From NCBI GenBank assembly GCA_934597125.1, contig CAKTQM010000002.1, forward strand, positions 9,716 through 73,715: a DNA stretch of 64,000 bases, given 5' to 3'. The position numbers were made by a program, and so were the translations under genes. The stretch is from an uncultured Oscillospiraceae bacterium (GTDB lineage Bacteria; Bacillota; Clostridia; Oscillospirales; Oscillospiraceae). The notes under the pieces were generated by a model. The model saw nothing but the letters and a program-made list of their open reading frames with translations, was not told the DNA's origin and searched no databases. Shown one piece after another: positions 1-10,227 of the stretch; the stretch's first letter is position 1, and each line of letters opens with the position of its first letter.

Positions 1-151
1 CCGCGAACAGCAGCGTCACCGCCAGATTCAGCGCCGTGCGGCCAAGGGGGGTGCCCACGGCCTTGCGGGGCCTGGGCGTATGTCCCTCCCGATGGAAGGG
101 GTTTTGGCCTTTGAAGCCCTGAAAATTGGGATCGTTCCAGTTGGTGTTCAT
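1..151 (-). CDS. Membrane protein, N-terminal fragment (cut by window start)
   Basis: The minus-strand frame opens at the ATG at 149-151 behind a GAAAGGAG-type ribosome-binding site at about 156-165 and runs off the left edge, giving about 50 residues. The visible part is a polar, Asn/Pro/Arg-rich head (MNTNWNDPNFQGF...) followed by what looks like the start of a membrane segment (LNLAVTLLFA). It lies downstream of, and on the same strand as, the membrane protein at 438-920 and may be cotranscribed with it. The family cannot be named from this fragment. The good RBS and membrane topology support a real gene. Confidence 0.65.
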   Translation of the reverse strand, partial: MNTNWNDPNFQGFKGQNPFHREGHTPRPRKAVGTPLGRTALNLAVTLLFA

Positions 152-437
152 AGGGGTCTCCTTTCAGATGGTGAGGGAAAATCAATACGCGGCGGGCGGG
201 GGAGAACCCCGCCCCTACGCACAGATGCGGTAAAACGCTGTTGGGGCCGACGACTCTGTCGGCCCTTGACCCCCTTGTGCAAAGGGGGCTGTCGAGCGTA
301 AGCGAGACTGGGGGATTGTCCGGAGAGCGCGTAGGGGCGGACGACTCTGTCTGCCCGCCGACGATGGCCGACGCATTTCCGATAGGGCGGGCAGAGTCGC
401 CCGCCCCCTGCAAATGGGTTTCACGTCGCTGCCGGGC
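152..437. repeat. Intergenic spacer made of GC-rich palindromes and repeat fragments
   Basis: No convincing gene is present. The stretch holds a GC hairpin at 191-216, a copy of the CCCTTGTG...GGGGGCTGTC interspersed repeat at about 269-320, two copies of GACGACTCTGTC-type sequence (near 248 and 340), and a perfect 8-bp stem GGGCGGGC/GCCCGCCC at 385-406. The same sequence types recur elsewhere in the window. Confidence 0.6.
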
Positions 438-920
438 CTACCGCGCTGCCTTCTCCTTCTTCAGCTTCCACGCAAAATAAACCAGCAGCACCAGCAATCC
501 GCCTTCGATCAGATACCACACCGGCCAGCCCTGGGCGTTATCCGCCTGCATGGCGCGGTTGTAGTCGTCCAGGGTGAAAATCTCCTGCCCCTCGGCGCCC
601 AGCGAGAGGATCTCGCCGCTCTGCTGCTGGGCAAAGGACTGGGCGGCGCTCTCCTTCATGCGGAAATGTACCTGCTGCCCCACCAGCGGCTCCATGTCCG
701 CTGCCGTCAGGCTGTCCTGCAGCACATCCGGCAGGTACAGGACGCCCTCCGGACGGGTGACGTAGACCAGGGCGTTTTTCTCGTCAAATCTCGTCATCGT
801 GGCGGTCAACTCCACGGTGGCGGTCTCCTTCACATGGGTCAGCTGCCAGACCATCGCCATATTCATGGCGCACAGCAGCATCACCAGGATCGTCAAGCAC
901 AGGGCGGTCTTGGTTTTCAT
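438..920 (-). CDS. Two-pass membrane protein of unknown function, 160 aa
   Basis: The protein has an N-terminal hydrophobic segment (about residues 7-27), a soluble domain of about 95 residues rich in beta-strand-like stretches, and a second membrane segment near the C-terminus (WYLIEGGLLVLLVYFAWKL) followed by a basic tail (KKEKAAR). This predicts a short extracytoplasmic domain held by two membrane helices. The start ATG at 918-920 has an AGGAG-type RBS just upstream. It precedes the truncated membrane gene at 1-151 on the same strand. I do not recognise the family; the middle domain is only loosely OB-like. Confidence 0.7.
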   Translation of the reverse strand: MKTKTALCLTILVMLLCAMNMAMVWQLTHVKETATVELTATMTRFDEKNALVYVTRPEGVLYLPDVLQDSLTAADMEPLVGQQVHFRMKESAAQSFAQQQSGEILSLGAEGQEIFTLDDYNRAMQADNAQGWPVWYLIEGGLLVLLVYFAWKLKKEKAAR

Positions 921-956
921 AGGCGGCTCCTTTCTGGTTGTGGGGGGGTATCATGG

Positions 957-1091
957 CCCCCTTGTGTAAAGGGGGCTGTCGAGCAGAGCGAGACTGAAGG
1001 ATTGTCATTCTGTGGGAATTGGAACCTTGGAAAACAACCCCTCCGACAAAAATCAAAGATTTTTGCCACCTCCCCTTACACAGGGGAGGCG
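957..1091. repeat. Composite interspersed repeat with inverted arms
   Basis: The left arm (957-1006) reads CCCCTTGTGTAAAGGGGGCTGTC...GGATTGTC. The right arm (1034-1091) is the same architecture in the opposite orientation, with CCACCTCCCCTTACACAGGGG at its outer end. Each arm holds a small variable hairpin (for example AAAAATC/GATTTTT at 1048-1065). Related arms occur at 269-320, 20391-20606 and 23848-23912. It lies between the minus-strand membrane genes and the plus-strand ctsR operon, and no ORF in it looks real. Confidence 0.65.
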
Positions 1092-1238
1092 TTGAATGTT
1101 GCTTTTTCATTTACATTTCTATTATATCCCACTGCCCCTGCTCTTGTACAGCAATTTCAACTTGCATTTTCATATTTCTCCCATATTTTCCCGCAACCTC
1201 AGGTTGCGCAGGGGCGTTCATAAATTGTTTACAAAAAA

Positions 1239-1318
1239 CGTCAAAGAAAGTCAAATTTACCTATTGACATTATGGGGAGGCAGGTGTATCATATGCTCAA
1301 AGGTCAAAGAAAGGCAAA
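1239..1318 (+). promoter_or_regulatory. ctsR operon promoter with two CtsR operators
   Basis: A near-consensus SigA promoter is present: TTGACA at 1264-1269, a 17-bp spacer, and TATCAT at 1287-1292. Two tandem-heptad CtsR boxes flank it: CGTCAAAGAAAGTCAAA at 1239-1255, just upstream of the -35, and GGTCAAAGAAAGGCAAA at 1302-1318, just downstream of the -10. Both match the known CtsR consensus of two GGTCAAA heptads separated by three bases. This predicts autorepression and heat or protein-stress induction of ctsR-mcsA-clpC. Confidence 0.9.
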
Positions 1319-1340
1319 GTCAAACAAGGAGGTCTTGCGC

Positions 1341-1790
1341 ATGGGTATTTCGGATGTGATCGCCAGCTTTATCCAGTCGGCACTGGAGGAGGCGGACGGC
1401 GTGCTGGAGCTGCAGCGCAGCGATCTGGCCCAGCGGTTCAACTGTGTGCCCAGCCAGATCAACTACGTCATGTCCACCCGCTTTTCGCCGGAGCACGGCT
1501 ATATCGTGGAGTCCCGGCGGGGCGGCAACGGCTACATCCGCATCACCCGGGTGCGGACAGATCGCAAAACGCTGCTGATGCACGTCATCAACTCCGTGGG
1601 CGATGAGCTGGACGCCGCCAGTGCCCGCGCCATCGTCCAAAATCTGGTTAGCAGCGAGGCCATTTCCGCTGAGGCGGGGCGCTCTCTGCTGGCGGGCACC
1701 GGCGATCGGGCCCTGCGCCGCGTGGACAAAAGCTGCCGCGATATGCTGCGCAGCGATATTTTCAAGCAGGTATTGATCCAATTGGTTTGA
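1341..1790 (+). CDS. ctsR: CtsR heat-shock/Clp operon repressor
   Basis: CtsR is the class III stress repressor of clp genes; it is a dimeric winged-helix protein that binds heptad repeats. This 149-aa product has the CtsR N-terminal DNA-binding region (residues 1-75, including the glycine-rich wing segment RRGGNGYIRI) and the C-terminal dimerisation domain. The start at 1341 is chosen because AAGGAGG lies at 1326-1332, eight bases upstream; an earlier in-frame ATG would place the operator inside the gene. It is the first gene of an operon with mcsA (24-nt gap) and clpC. The operators in its own promoter imply autoregulation. Confidence 0.95.
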   Translation: MGISDVIASFIQSALEEADGVLELQRSDLAQRFNCVPSQINYVMSTRFSPEHGYIVESRRGGNGYIRITRVRTDRKTLLMHVINSVGDELDAASARAIVQNLVSSEAISAEAGRSLLAGTGDRALRRVDKSCRDMLRSDIFKQVLIQLV

Positions 1791-1814
1791 TTTTCCCAAA
1801 GGAGGTTATGCTAT

Positions 1815-2246
1815 ATGAAATGTGAACGTTGTGGCCGGAGAGAAGCCACTTTCTATTACCAGAGCAACATCAACGGCCGTGTGACACAGGTGCATCTGTG
1901 TCCCGACTGCGCGGCGGAGCTGGGCTATACCAGAGGAATGAGCGACAGCTTCCGTTCCTTCCGCCGCGGCTTCTTCGATCCCTTCTCCCTGCTGGAGGAT
2001 TTCGGCATGCTGTCCAACCGCATGACGGAGTTCCCCGCGCCCCTGGAGGAGGCGGCCCGTGCCGCCGCCGGCATCGAGGATACCCCCGATACCCCCGCCG
2101 GACTGGTGGGTCGTGACGAGGAGGTGCAGCTGCAGAAGCAGCGTCAGCACAACGCTCTGGAAAACCAGTTGAAGGCCGCCATCGACAGCGAGAACTACGA
2201 AGAGGCGGCCCGCCTGCGGGATGAGCTGAAAAAGCTCTCCGCCTGA
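1815..2246 (+). CDS. mcsA: McsA-like zinc/UVR-motif protein
   Basis: This 143-aa protein has two CxxC motifs (C3/C6 and C29/C32), predicting one zinc site, and a C-terminal UVR motif (about residues 108-142, ending YEEAARLRDELKKLSA). In Bacillus, McsA activates the arginine kinase McsB and modulates CtsR and ClpC. The Bacillus protein is longer and has four CxxC motifs, so this is a reduced form with one zinc site. It lies between ctsR and clpC in the expected position, but no mcsB follows; clpC begins 34 nt later. AGGAGG lies upstream of its ATG. Confidence 0.9.
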   Translation: MKCERCGRREATFYYQSNINGRVTQVHLCPDCAAELGYTRGMSDSFRSFRRGFFDPFSLLEDFGMLSNRMTEFPAPLEEAARAAAGIEDTPDTPAGLVGRDEEVQLQKQRQHNALENQLKAAIDSENYEEAARLRDELKKLSA

Positions 2247-2280
2247 GGCGCAAGAAACGAGAAGAAGGATGTGACCTGAT

Positions 2281-4830
<2,550 letters not shown>

Positions 4831-4837
4831 CACCAGG

Positions 4838-4904
4838 CGGGAGGGGCGCCGCCCCTCCCGCTTCCCAAGTAAAAAGACGCCGCCCCATCGGGCGGCGCCT
4901 TTTA
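4838..4904. terminator. Tandem hairpins between clpC and the RluA gene, the second a bidirectional terminator
   Basis: The first hairpin is CGGGAGGGGC/GCCCCTCCCG at 4838-4860. The second is an intrinsic terminator with GCCGCCC/GGGCGGC-type arms at 4876-4900 followed by TTTT on the plus strand; the opposite strand also ends in T5. It overlaps the TAA stop (4902-4904) of the convergent pseudouridine synthase gene, so both operons could use it. Confidence 0.85.
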
Positions 4905-5558
4905 TTCTATCGCAAACAAGTCCCACGGATATACCATCGGCGGAGGACACGTCACGTCCACCGGCTTTCCCGTCACGGGATGGGTAAAGGCCAGATGGTA
5001 CGACCACAGGGCGGCGGAACACGCCGCCTTGCTGCCGTAGCGGATGTCCCCCAGCAGCGGCAGTCCCCGATGGGAGAACTGCACCCGTATCTGATGGGTG
5101 CGCCCCGTGTGGAGCCGTACCTTTACCAGCGTCAGCGCCTCGGTCTTGCCCAGCACGGTGTAGTCCAGCGTGGCCTCCCGCACGCCCTTGCGCATCCGCT
5201 GCACCACATAGCTCTTGTTGTGGGCGGCGTCGCGGAACAGCAGGTCGGTCAGCGTGTCGGCGTCCTTTTCCGGATGCCCCCGCAGCACCGCCAGATATTC
5301 CTTGGTGATCTCATGTGCCGCCACGGCGGCCGTCAGCTTTCCCGTGACCTCCTTCCGGCGGGAGAAGACCATCACCCCGCCGGTGACACGATCCAGCCGG
5401 TGTACGGTGGCGATGTAGTCCGGCTGCCCCAGCGCGCGGAAATGCTGGCGCAGCAGCGCCGGCATGCAGGCGGCCTTCGGGTCGTCCTCCGACAGCGCAC
5501 CCACCGGCTTAACGGCCACCACCAGATGCCTGTCCTGATACAGGATCTCCATGCCCAT
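4902..5558 (-). CDS. RluA-family pseudouridine synthase
   Basis: This 218-aa enzyme would isomerise uridine to pseudouridine in RNA. It has the RluA signature HRLDRVTGGVMVF, where the Asp of RLD is the catalytic residue, and the later motif LHTGRTHQIRVQFSH. There is no S4 domain, so it is the short RluA/TruC-like form and the target RNA cannot be assigned. The ATG at 5556-5558 overlaps the TGA of the upstream carboxypeptidase gene (TGATG), suggesting translational coupling. A second ATG at 5550-5552, giving MEILYQD, is an equally plausible start. Confidence 0.85.
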   Translation of the reverse strand: MGMEILYQDRHLVVAVKPVGALSEDDPKAACMPALLRQHFRALGQPDYIATVHRLDRVTGGVMVFSRRKEVTGKLTAAVAAHEITKEYLAVLRGHPEKDADTLTDLLFRDAAHNKSYVVQRMRKGVREATLDYTVLGKTEALTLVKVRLHTGRTHQIRVQFSHRGLPLLGDIRYGSKAACSAALWSYHLAFTHPVTGKPVDVTCPPPMVYPWDLFAIE

Positions 5559-6922
5559 CAGAACCGGCGGCCCCGATAGCTGCGGCTCTGCCGCCGCTTA
5601 TTGCGTCCGCTGCCGTACCGCCGCCGGCGCATGATGGTCTTGCCGAACAGGAACACCAGCACGATCAGCACCGCCAGAACCACCACCAGCACCTTTACCA
5701 CAGGGCGGGCAAAAAATTCCTTCAGCGCGTGCTTAACCACCAGAAAGCGGCTGGCGTTCACGTCGGCCACCGCCAGCAGGGGAACGGTGGCGTATTCCAC
5801 GCCGTCATAACTCAGTGTGATGGTGCCCAGCTGCTGTCCCGCGGCCACCGGCGCGTCCACGACCTCCGCGTCCAGCGTCACCGTCCGCTCCAGCGCCTCC
5901 GGCTCCAGATCGCTGGGCAGCACCGCCTCGGCGGTGTAGGCGGGATGGACGGCGATGCTGTCCACCTCCTTGCTCAGCGCCACCGGCACGCTCTGGATCA
6001 TCTCGTTCTCCGTCAGCACCGTCTTGGTGGTAAAGTTTTCAAAGCCCCAGTCAAACAGCCGGCTGGTCTCGGTAAAGCAGCCTACCTTATAGCTGCCGTC
6101 GCTGGCGGTCATCAGCCGCGCCCCCAGCACCACAGAGATCATCTGCCGGTCAGCCCGCACGGCGGAGGAAACCAGACAGTAGCCCGCCGCGTCGGTGGAG
6201 CCGGTCTTGATGCCCTGTGCGCCGCTGTATAAGTAACCGGTGGCACGCCAGTTGGAGATGAGGTAGTTGGTGCTGTGCAGCTCCCGCGCCTCGCTCTTGT
6301 TGGTGGCGGGCACGGTGTAGGCCTTTGTGTTGCAGATAGTCATGAACTCGTCGTACTTCATGGCCTCGCGGGTGAACAGATAGATGTCCCACGCGGTGGT
6401 ATAGTGCTCGTTATCCGGCAGACCGGAGGTGTTGACGAAATGGGTGTCCTCGCACCCCAGCTCCTGAGCCCGCTGGTTCATCAGGGACACAAAGGCGGTG
6501 ACGCTGCCGCTGACGGCCTCGGCCAGAATGTTGCCCACCTCGTTGGCGGACACCACCAGCAGGCAGTATAAAAGCTGCTCCACCGTCAGCGTCTCTCCCG
6601 CCACGATGTCGGCGGTGCTGGCATCGTCCGGCAGGCCCGCCACGCTGTTGGCGCTGGCGGTGATGGAATCGCTCAGCCGCAGCTCACCCCGCTCGATGGC
6701 CTCAAATACCAGCAGCGCCGTCATCACCTTGGTGATGCTGGCGGGGTACTGCTTGGTGTGGGCGTCCTGATCCAGCAGCACGGTGCCGGTGGCGGCGTCC
6801 ACCAGCAGCGCGGCCCGCGCGTCCAGCTGGATATCCTCCACGGCGTAGGCGGTCACCGGCAGCAGCTGCGTCAGCAGCAGCGCCAGCAGTAGAAAAAGAG
6901 TGCAAAAACGGCGGAATTTCAT
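5558..6922 (-). CDS. D-alanyl-D-alanine carboxypeptidase (PBP5/DacF type)
   Basis: This secreted low-molecular-weight penicillin-binding protein trims D-Ala from peptidoglycan stem peptides. The 454-aa product has a Sec signal peptide (residues 1-27, ending AYA), S62-I-T-K65 with the active serine, S125-A-N127, and K239-T-G241. After the catalytic domain comes a PBP5 C-terminal domain, then a C-terminal transmembrane helix (VLVVVLAVLIVLVFLFG) and a very basic tail. The start at 6922 gives a clean signal peptide and has a GGAGA RBS; longer in-frame extensions have neither. It is coupled to the RluA gene by a one-base overlap. Confidence 0.93.
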   Translation of the reverse strand: MKFRRFCTLFLLLALLLTQLLPVTAYAVEDIQLDARAALLVDAATGTVLLDQDAHTKQYPASITKVMTALLVFEAIERGELRLSDSITASANSVAGLPDDASTADIVAGETLTVEQLLYCLLVVSANEVGNILAEAVSGSVTAFVSLMNQRAQELGCEDTHFVNTSGLPDNEHYTTAWDIYLFTREAMKYDEFMTICNTKAYTVPATNKSEARELHSTNYLISNWRATGYLYSGAQGIKTGSTDAAGYCLVSSAVRADRQMISVVLGARLMTASDGSYKVGCFTETSRLFDWGFENFTTKTVLTENEMIQSVPVALSKEVDSIAVHPAYTAEAVLPSDLEPEALERTVTLDAEVVDAPVAAGQQLGTITLSYDGVEYATVPLLAVADVNASRFLVVKHALKEFFARPVVKVLVVVLAVLIVLVFLFGKTIMRRRRYGSGRNKRRQSRSYRGRRF

Positions 6923-7079
6923 AATGACATTTTCTCCATCTGTGCTATAATATAAGGTGAGCGCGGACGCCAGAAGCGTGCCGCCAACTATTTCCGACAT
7001 ATTATTATAAACGACTTCCCCTCTCCCGTCAACGGGGAGTAGAATGGCAAATGTAAACATTTTTTCAGGAGGTGACGCC

Positions 7080-7775
7080 ATGAAGATATTAGTGGTGGAT
7101 GACGAGAAGCTGTTGGTTAAGGGCATCACGTTCAATCTGGAGAATGAGGGCTATCAGGTCACCGCCGCCTATGATGGCGAAGCCGCCGTGGAGCTGGCGA
7201 AGAAGGAGCACTTTGACCTGATCATTCTGGATCTGATGATGCCGGTGCTCTCCGGCACCGAGGCCTGCATGAAGATCCGCGAATTCTCCGACGTGCCCAT
7301 CATCATGCTGACCGCCCGCAGCGAGGATGCGGACAAGCTGATGGGTTTTGCCTGCGGTGCGGACGATTACGTCACCAAGCCCTTCAATATTCTGGAGCTG
7401 AAAGCCCGCATCCGCGCGCTTTTGAAGCGCAGCGCCGGCCGCCCCGATACCCAGCGCACCATGCTGACCGTTGGCGATCTGAGCCTGGACACCCAGCAGC
7501 GGGTGGCTATACGGGACGGCAAGACCATCGACCTGACCGCCAAGGAGTACGACCTGCTGGAGCTGCTGATGAAGAACCCCCGCCGGGTCTACAGCCGCGA
7601 AAGTCTGATGGATCTGGTGTGGGGCTACTCCTACGCCGGTGATTACCGCACCGTGGATGTCCACGTCCGCCGATTGCGGGAAAAGCTGGAGCGTGTGCCG
7701 GCGGAACCGGCCTATATTCTGACCAAGTGGGGAGTGGGTTACTATTTTCAGGGGGAAAATCAGCCTACAATTTAA
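7080..7775 (+). CDS. OmpR/PhoB-family response regulator
   Basis: This 231-aa DNA-binding regulator has a receiver domain with acidic pocket D7-D8, phospho-acceptor D51 (IILDLMMP) and the conserved Lys of VTKPF near residue 100, then a winged-helix output domain (about 130-228, ending in the DVHVRRLREKLE recognition region). The start at 7080 follows AGGAGGTGA at about 7067-7075. It is followed directly by a histidine kinase and a GerMN lipoprotein, forming one operon divergent from dacF. The upstream spacer holds ATGACA (6924-6929), 16 bp, TATAAT (6946-6951), a possible promoter. The signal is unknown; a cell-envelope role is an inference from neighbours. Confidence 0.93.
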   Translation: MKILVVDDEKLLVKGITFNLENEGYQVTAAYDGEAAVELAKKEHFDLIILDLMMPVLSGTEACMKIREFSDVPIIMLTARSEDADKLMGFACGADDYVTKPFNILELKARIRALLKRSAGRPDTQRTMLTVGDLSLDTQQRVAIRDGKTIDLTAKEYDLLELLMKNPRRVYSRESLMDLVWGYSYAGDYRTVDVHVRRLREKLERVPAEPAYILTKWGVGYYFQGENQPTI

Positions 7776-7797
7776 GTTCGGCGTCAGCTACATTCTG

Positions 7798-9174
7798 GTG
7801 ATCGCCGCGGTGCTGGTGCTGCTGAACACCTATCCGCTGCTGCAGTCCCAGAACATGGTGTTTCAGTCCAAGGAGACCTCCATGAAAAGCTCCGTCAAGC
7901 TCATCGAGGCGTCCCTCAGCGGCCTGAAACAGCTGGATGAGGAGAATGTCTCCAAGGCCCTCAGCTCCATGCGGGAGACCGGCGTTTCCCGCATTCTGGT
8001 GACAGATACCGCCGGCCGCATCCTCTACGACACCCGCGAGGAGAGCGGCGCCGTGGGCCTGTACGCCTTTTATACCGAGATCGTCCAGGCGCTGGAGGGC
8101 AACGACGCCTTTTACTGCTATTACGATTCCACCGCCTTCCTCAGCCGCATGGCCTCGCCGGTGGTGTACCACAACCAGATCGTGGGCGCGGTGTATACTT
8201 ATGAATACGACACCCAGCAGGCGGACATCCTCAAAAGCTTCCAGTCCAACCTTATGAAGATCTCCGTGCTGATCGCGCTGGGGGTCATCGGCCTGTCCAT
8301 CCTGCTCAGCCGCGCCCTGACTATGCAGATCACCGATCTGCTCTCCGCCATCCGCAAGGTGCGGGAGGGCGCTTACAGCCACCGCGCCGCCGTAAAGGGC
8401 AGCGACGAGATCGGCCAGATCGCGGCGGAGTTCAACAGCCTGACCGACCGCCTGCAAACCACCGAGAACGCCCGCCGCCGCTTTGTGTCCGACGCCAGCC
8501 ACGAGCTGAAAACGCCTCTGGCCGGTATCCGCCTGCTGACGGATTCCATCCTGCAGACCGGCGATATGGACGCCGACACCACCCGCGAGTTCGTGGGCGA
8601 CATCGGCCGCGAGGCGGAGCGCCTGACCCGCATCACCGAAAACCTGCTGCGCCTGACCCGCCTGGACAGCGGCGCGGTGCAGCCGGTGACGCCGGTGCCG
8701 GTGGCGCCGGTGCTGGAGCGGGTGGCCCGCATGCTGGCGGTGCTGGCCCGCGAAAAGGGCGTCACGCTGACCTACGAGGCCGCGGCGGACGCCGTGGCGC
8801 TGGCTACGGAGGATGACGTTCACCAGATCCTGTACAACCTGATGGACAACGGCATCAAATACTCCGGCACCGACGGTTTCGTCCACGCCGCCGCCAGAAC
8901 GGACGGCGACTGGGTGGTGCTGACGGTGGAGGATAACGGCATCGGTATCCCCGCCGACGACCTGCCCCATATTTTCGAGCGGTTCTACCGCGTGGACAAG
9001 ATGCGCTCCCGCGCCATCGGCGGCACGGGTCTGGGCCTGTCCATCGTCAAGGATACGGTAGAAAGCCGCGGCGGCCGCATCGCCGCCGCGCCCCGACAGG
9101 GCGGCGGCACGGTGTTCACCGTGTACCTGCCCCGTGGGGAGGAAGCGCCCCGGGAAGGCGGTGAGCAGGAATGA
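7798..9174 (+). CDS. Membrane sensor histidine kinase with HAMP domain
   Basis: Counting from the GTG at 7798 gives 458 aa: an N-terminal membrane segment, an extracytoplasmic sensor region (about 25-150), a second membrane segment (about 152-172), HAMP (about 175-225), HisKA with H235 in SHELKTPLAG, and an ATPase domain with N box NLMDNGIKY and G boxes DNGIGI and GGTGLGLSIVK. The true start is uncertain. The frame stays open upstream to 7723 and adds a basic head (KISLQFKFGVSYILV) that fits a complete first membrane helix. No ATG, GTG or TTG exists there, only ATT at 7744 and ATC at 7759 behind AGGGGGAAA, which overlaps the regulator's end. Confidence 0.9.
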   Translation: MIAAVLVLLNTYPLLQSQNMVFQSKETSMKSSVKLIEASLSGLKQLDEENVSKALSSMRETGVSRILVTDTAGRILYDTREESGAVGLYAFYTEIVQALEGNDAFYCYYDSTAFLSRMASPVVYHNQIVGAVYTYEYDTQQADILKSFQSNLMKISVLIALGVIGLSILLSRALTMQITDLLSAIRKVREGAYSHRAAVKGSDEIGQIAAEFNSLTDRLQTTENARRRFVSDASHELKTPLAGIRLLTDSILQTGDMDADTTREFVGDIGREAERLTRITENLLRLTRLDSGAVQPVTPVPVAPVLERVARMLAVLAREKGVTLTYEAAADAVALATEDDVHQILYNLMDNGIKYSGTDGFVHAAARTDGDWVVLTVEDNGIGIPADDLPHIFERFYRVDKMRSRAIGGTGLGLSIVKDTVESRGGRIAAAPRQGGGTVFTVYLPRGEEAPREGGEQE

Positions 9175-10037
9175 AACAAAAATGCATTACCCTCGCGGCG
9201 GTGTTGCTGGCGGCGCTGCTGCTGGCGGGCTGCGCCGCGACCGGCACGGAAAAGGACGGCCTGCGGCTGTACTGCGCCGTGCCGCTGGAAAACCATCAGG
9301 GCGGCGACGCCATCGGCAGCGTCACCGTCAACTGGGACATCCTGCCCGCGCAGGATAAGGAGGCACGGGCCCGTGCCGTGCTGAGCCTGCTGCTGGGCGG
9401 ATGCCATGAGCAGGGTTTCCAAAGCCCCCTTCCGGCGGGCACCTCTCTGCGGGGGGTGGAGATCAACGGCAGTACCGCCTGCGTGGACTTCACCGGCAGC
9501 TACAGTCAGCTCAGCGGCATGGCGCTGACGATCGCCGACTATTGCGTGACCCTGTCCCTGACCCAGCTGGAGGGTATTTATGCCGTGCGCATCACCGCCA
9601 ACGGACAGGAGCTGGCCTACCGCGACAGCAATCTCTTTATGGCCAGCGATGTGCTCCTGACCTCCATGGACGATGTGGTGCGGATGGTGACCGCCCAGCT
9701 GTACTTCCCCGACGAGGACGGCGTCCTCACGCCGGAGGAGTGCCTGTTGACCCAGTACGAGGGGCAGTCGGCGGCGGACGTAGTCCTCTCCGCCCTGGCG
9801 GAGGGCCCCACCCGGGACGGCCTGCTGCCGCTGCTGCCGGAGGGCATGACCGGCATCACCGTCCGCGCGGAGGAGGGCGTGTGCCAGCTGAACCTCTCTG
9901 CCGAAGCGCTGGCGGATCTGCCGTCCGGCGCGACCGAGCAGATGGAACAGGGCATTGCCGTCTCCCTGCTGTCGCTGGAGGGCGTCTCCGCCGTCCAGGT
10001 CTATCTCGACGGCGCTTACCGCACCACGTATGAGTAA
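9171..10037 (+). CDS. GerMN-domain lipoprotein
   Basis: This 288-aa protein has a lipoprotein signal peptide with lipobox LLAGC (Cys near residue 21). The rest resembles two GerM/GerMN modules, typically found in spore germination and envelope lipoproteins; the first is around residues 35-140 and the second around 160-285 (VVLSALAEGPTRDGLLPLLPEG). The ATG overlaps the kinase stop codon (ATGA at 9171-9174), so it is translationally coupled to the two-component genes. The layout is like actinobacterial mtrA-mtrB-lpqB, where the lipoprotein modulates the kinase; that role here is inference. Confidence 0.85.
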   Translation: MKQKCITLAAVLLAALLLAGCAATGTEKDGLRLYCAVPLENHQGGDAIGSVTVNWDILPAQDKEARARAVLSLLLGGCHEQGFQSPLPAGTSLRGVEINGSTACVDFTGSYSQLSGMALTIADYCVTLSLTQLEGIYAVRITANGQELAYRDSNLFMASDVLLTSMDDVVRMVTAQLYFPDEDGVLTPEECLLTQYEGQSAADVVLSALAEGPTRDGLLPLLPEGMTGITVRAEEGVCQLNLSAEALADLPSGATEQMEQGIAVSLLSLEGVSAVQVYLDGAYRTTYE

Positions 10038-10063
10038 GCCGACTATGGTATGTGAAACTTCGT

Positions 10064-10088
10064 AGGGGAGGGGCTCTGCCCCTCCCCT
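10064..10088. repeat. GC-rich palindrome after the GerMN gene
   Basis: AGGGGAGGGGC, TCT, GCCCCTCCCCT forms an 11-bp perfect stem with a 3-nt loop. There is no T-run, so it is not a classic intrinsic terminator. It belongs to the same class of short interspersed GC palindromes as 191-216, 11192-11221, 14651-14674 and 19148-19170. Confidence 0.6.
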
Positions 10089-10227
10089 GATGGTACGGCG
10101 GATAGTTGACGGATGCTGCACCGGAGATCCTGATAAATGCCGCCGCACCGTCAAAAACCACCGCATAAACGCAGCGTCGGTTGTGTTTTCTCCGCGTATT
10201 TGCTACCATAACGGCGGAGGTGATCCC

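Noticed and set aside
414-1223. A 269-codon plus-strand frame opposite the first membrane gene
   Set aside because: It is antisense to the well-supported 160-aa membrane protein and continues through the repeat element.
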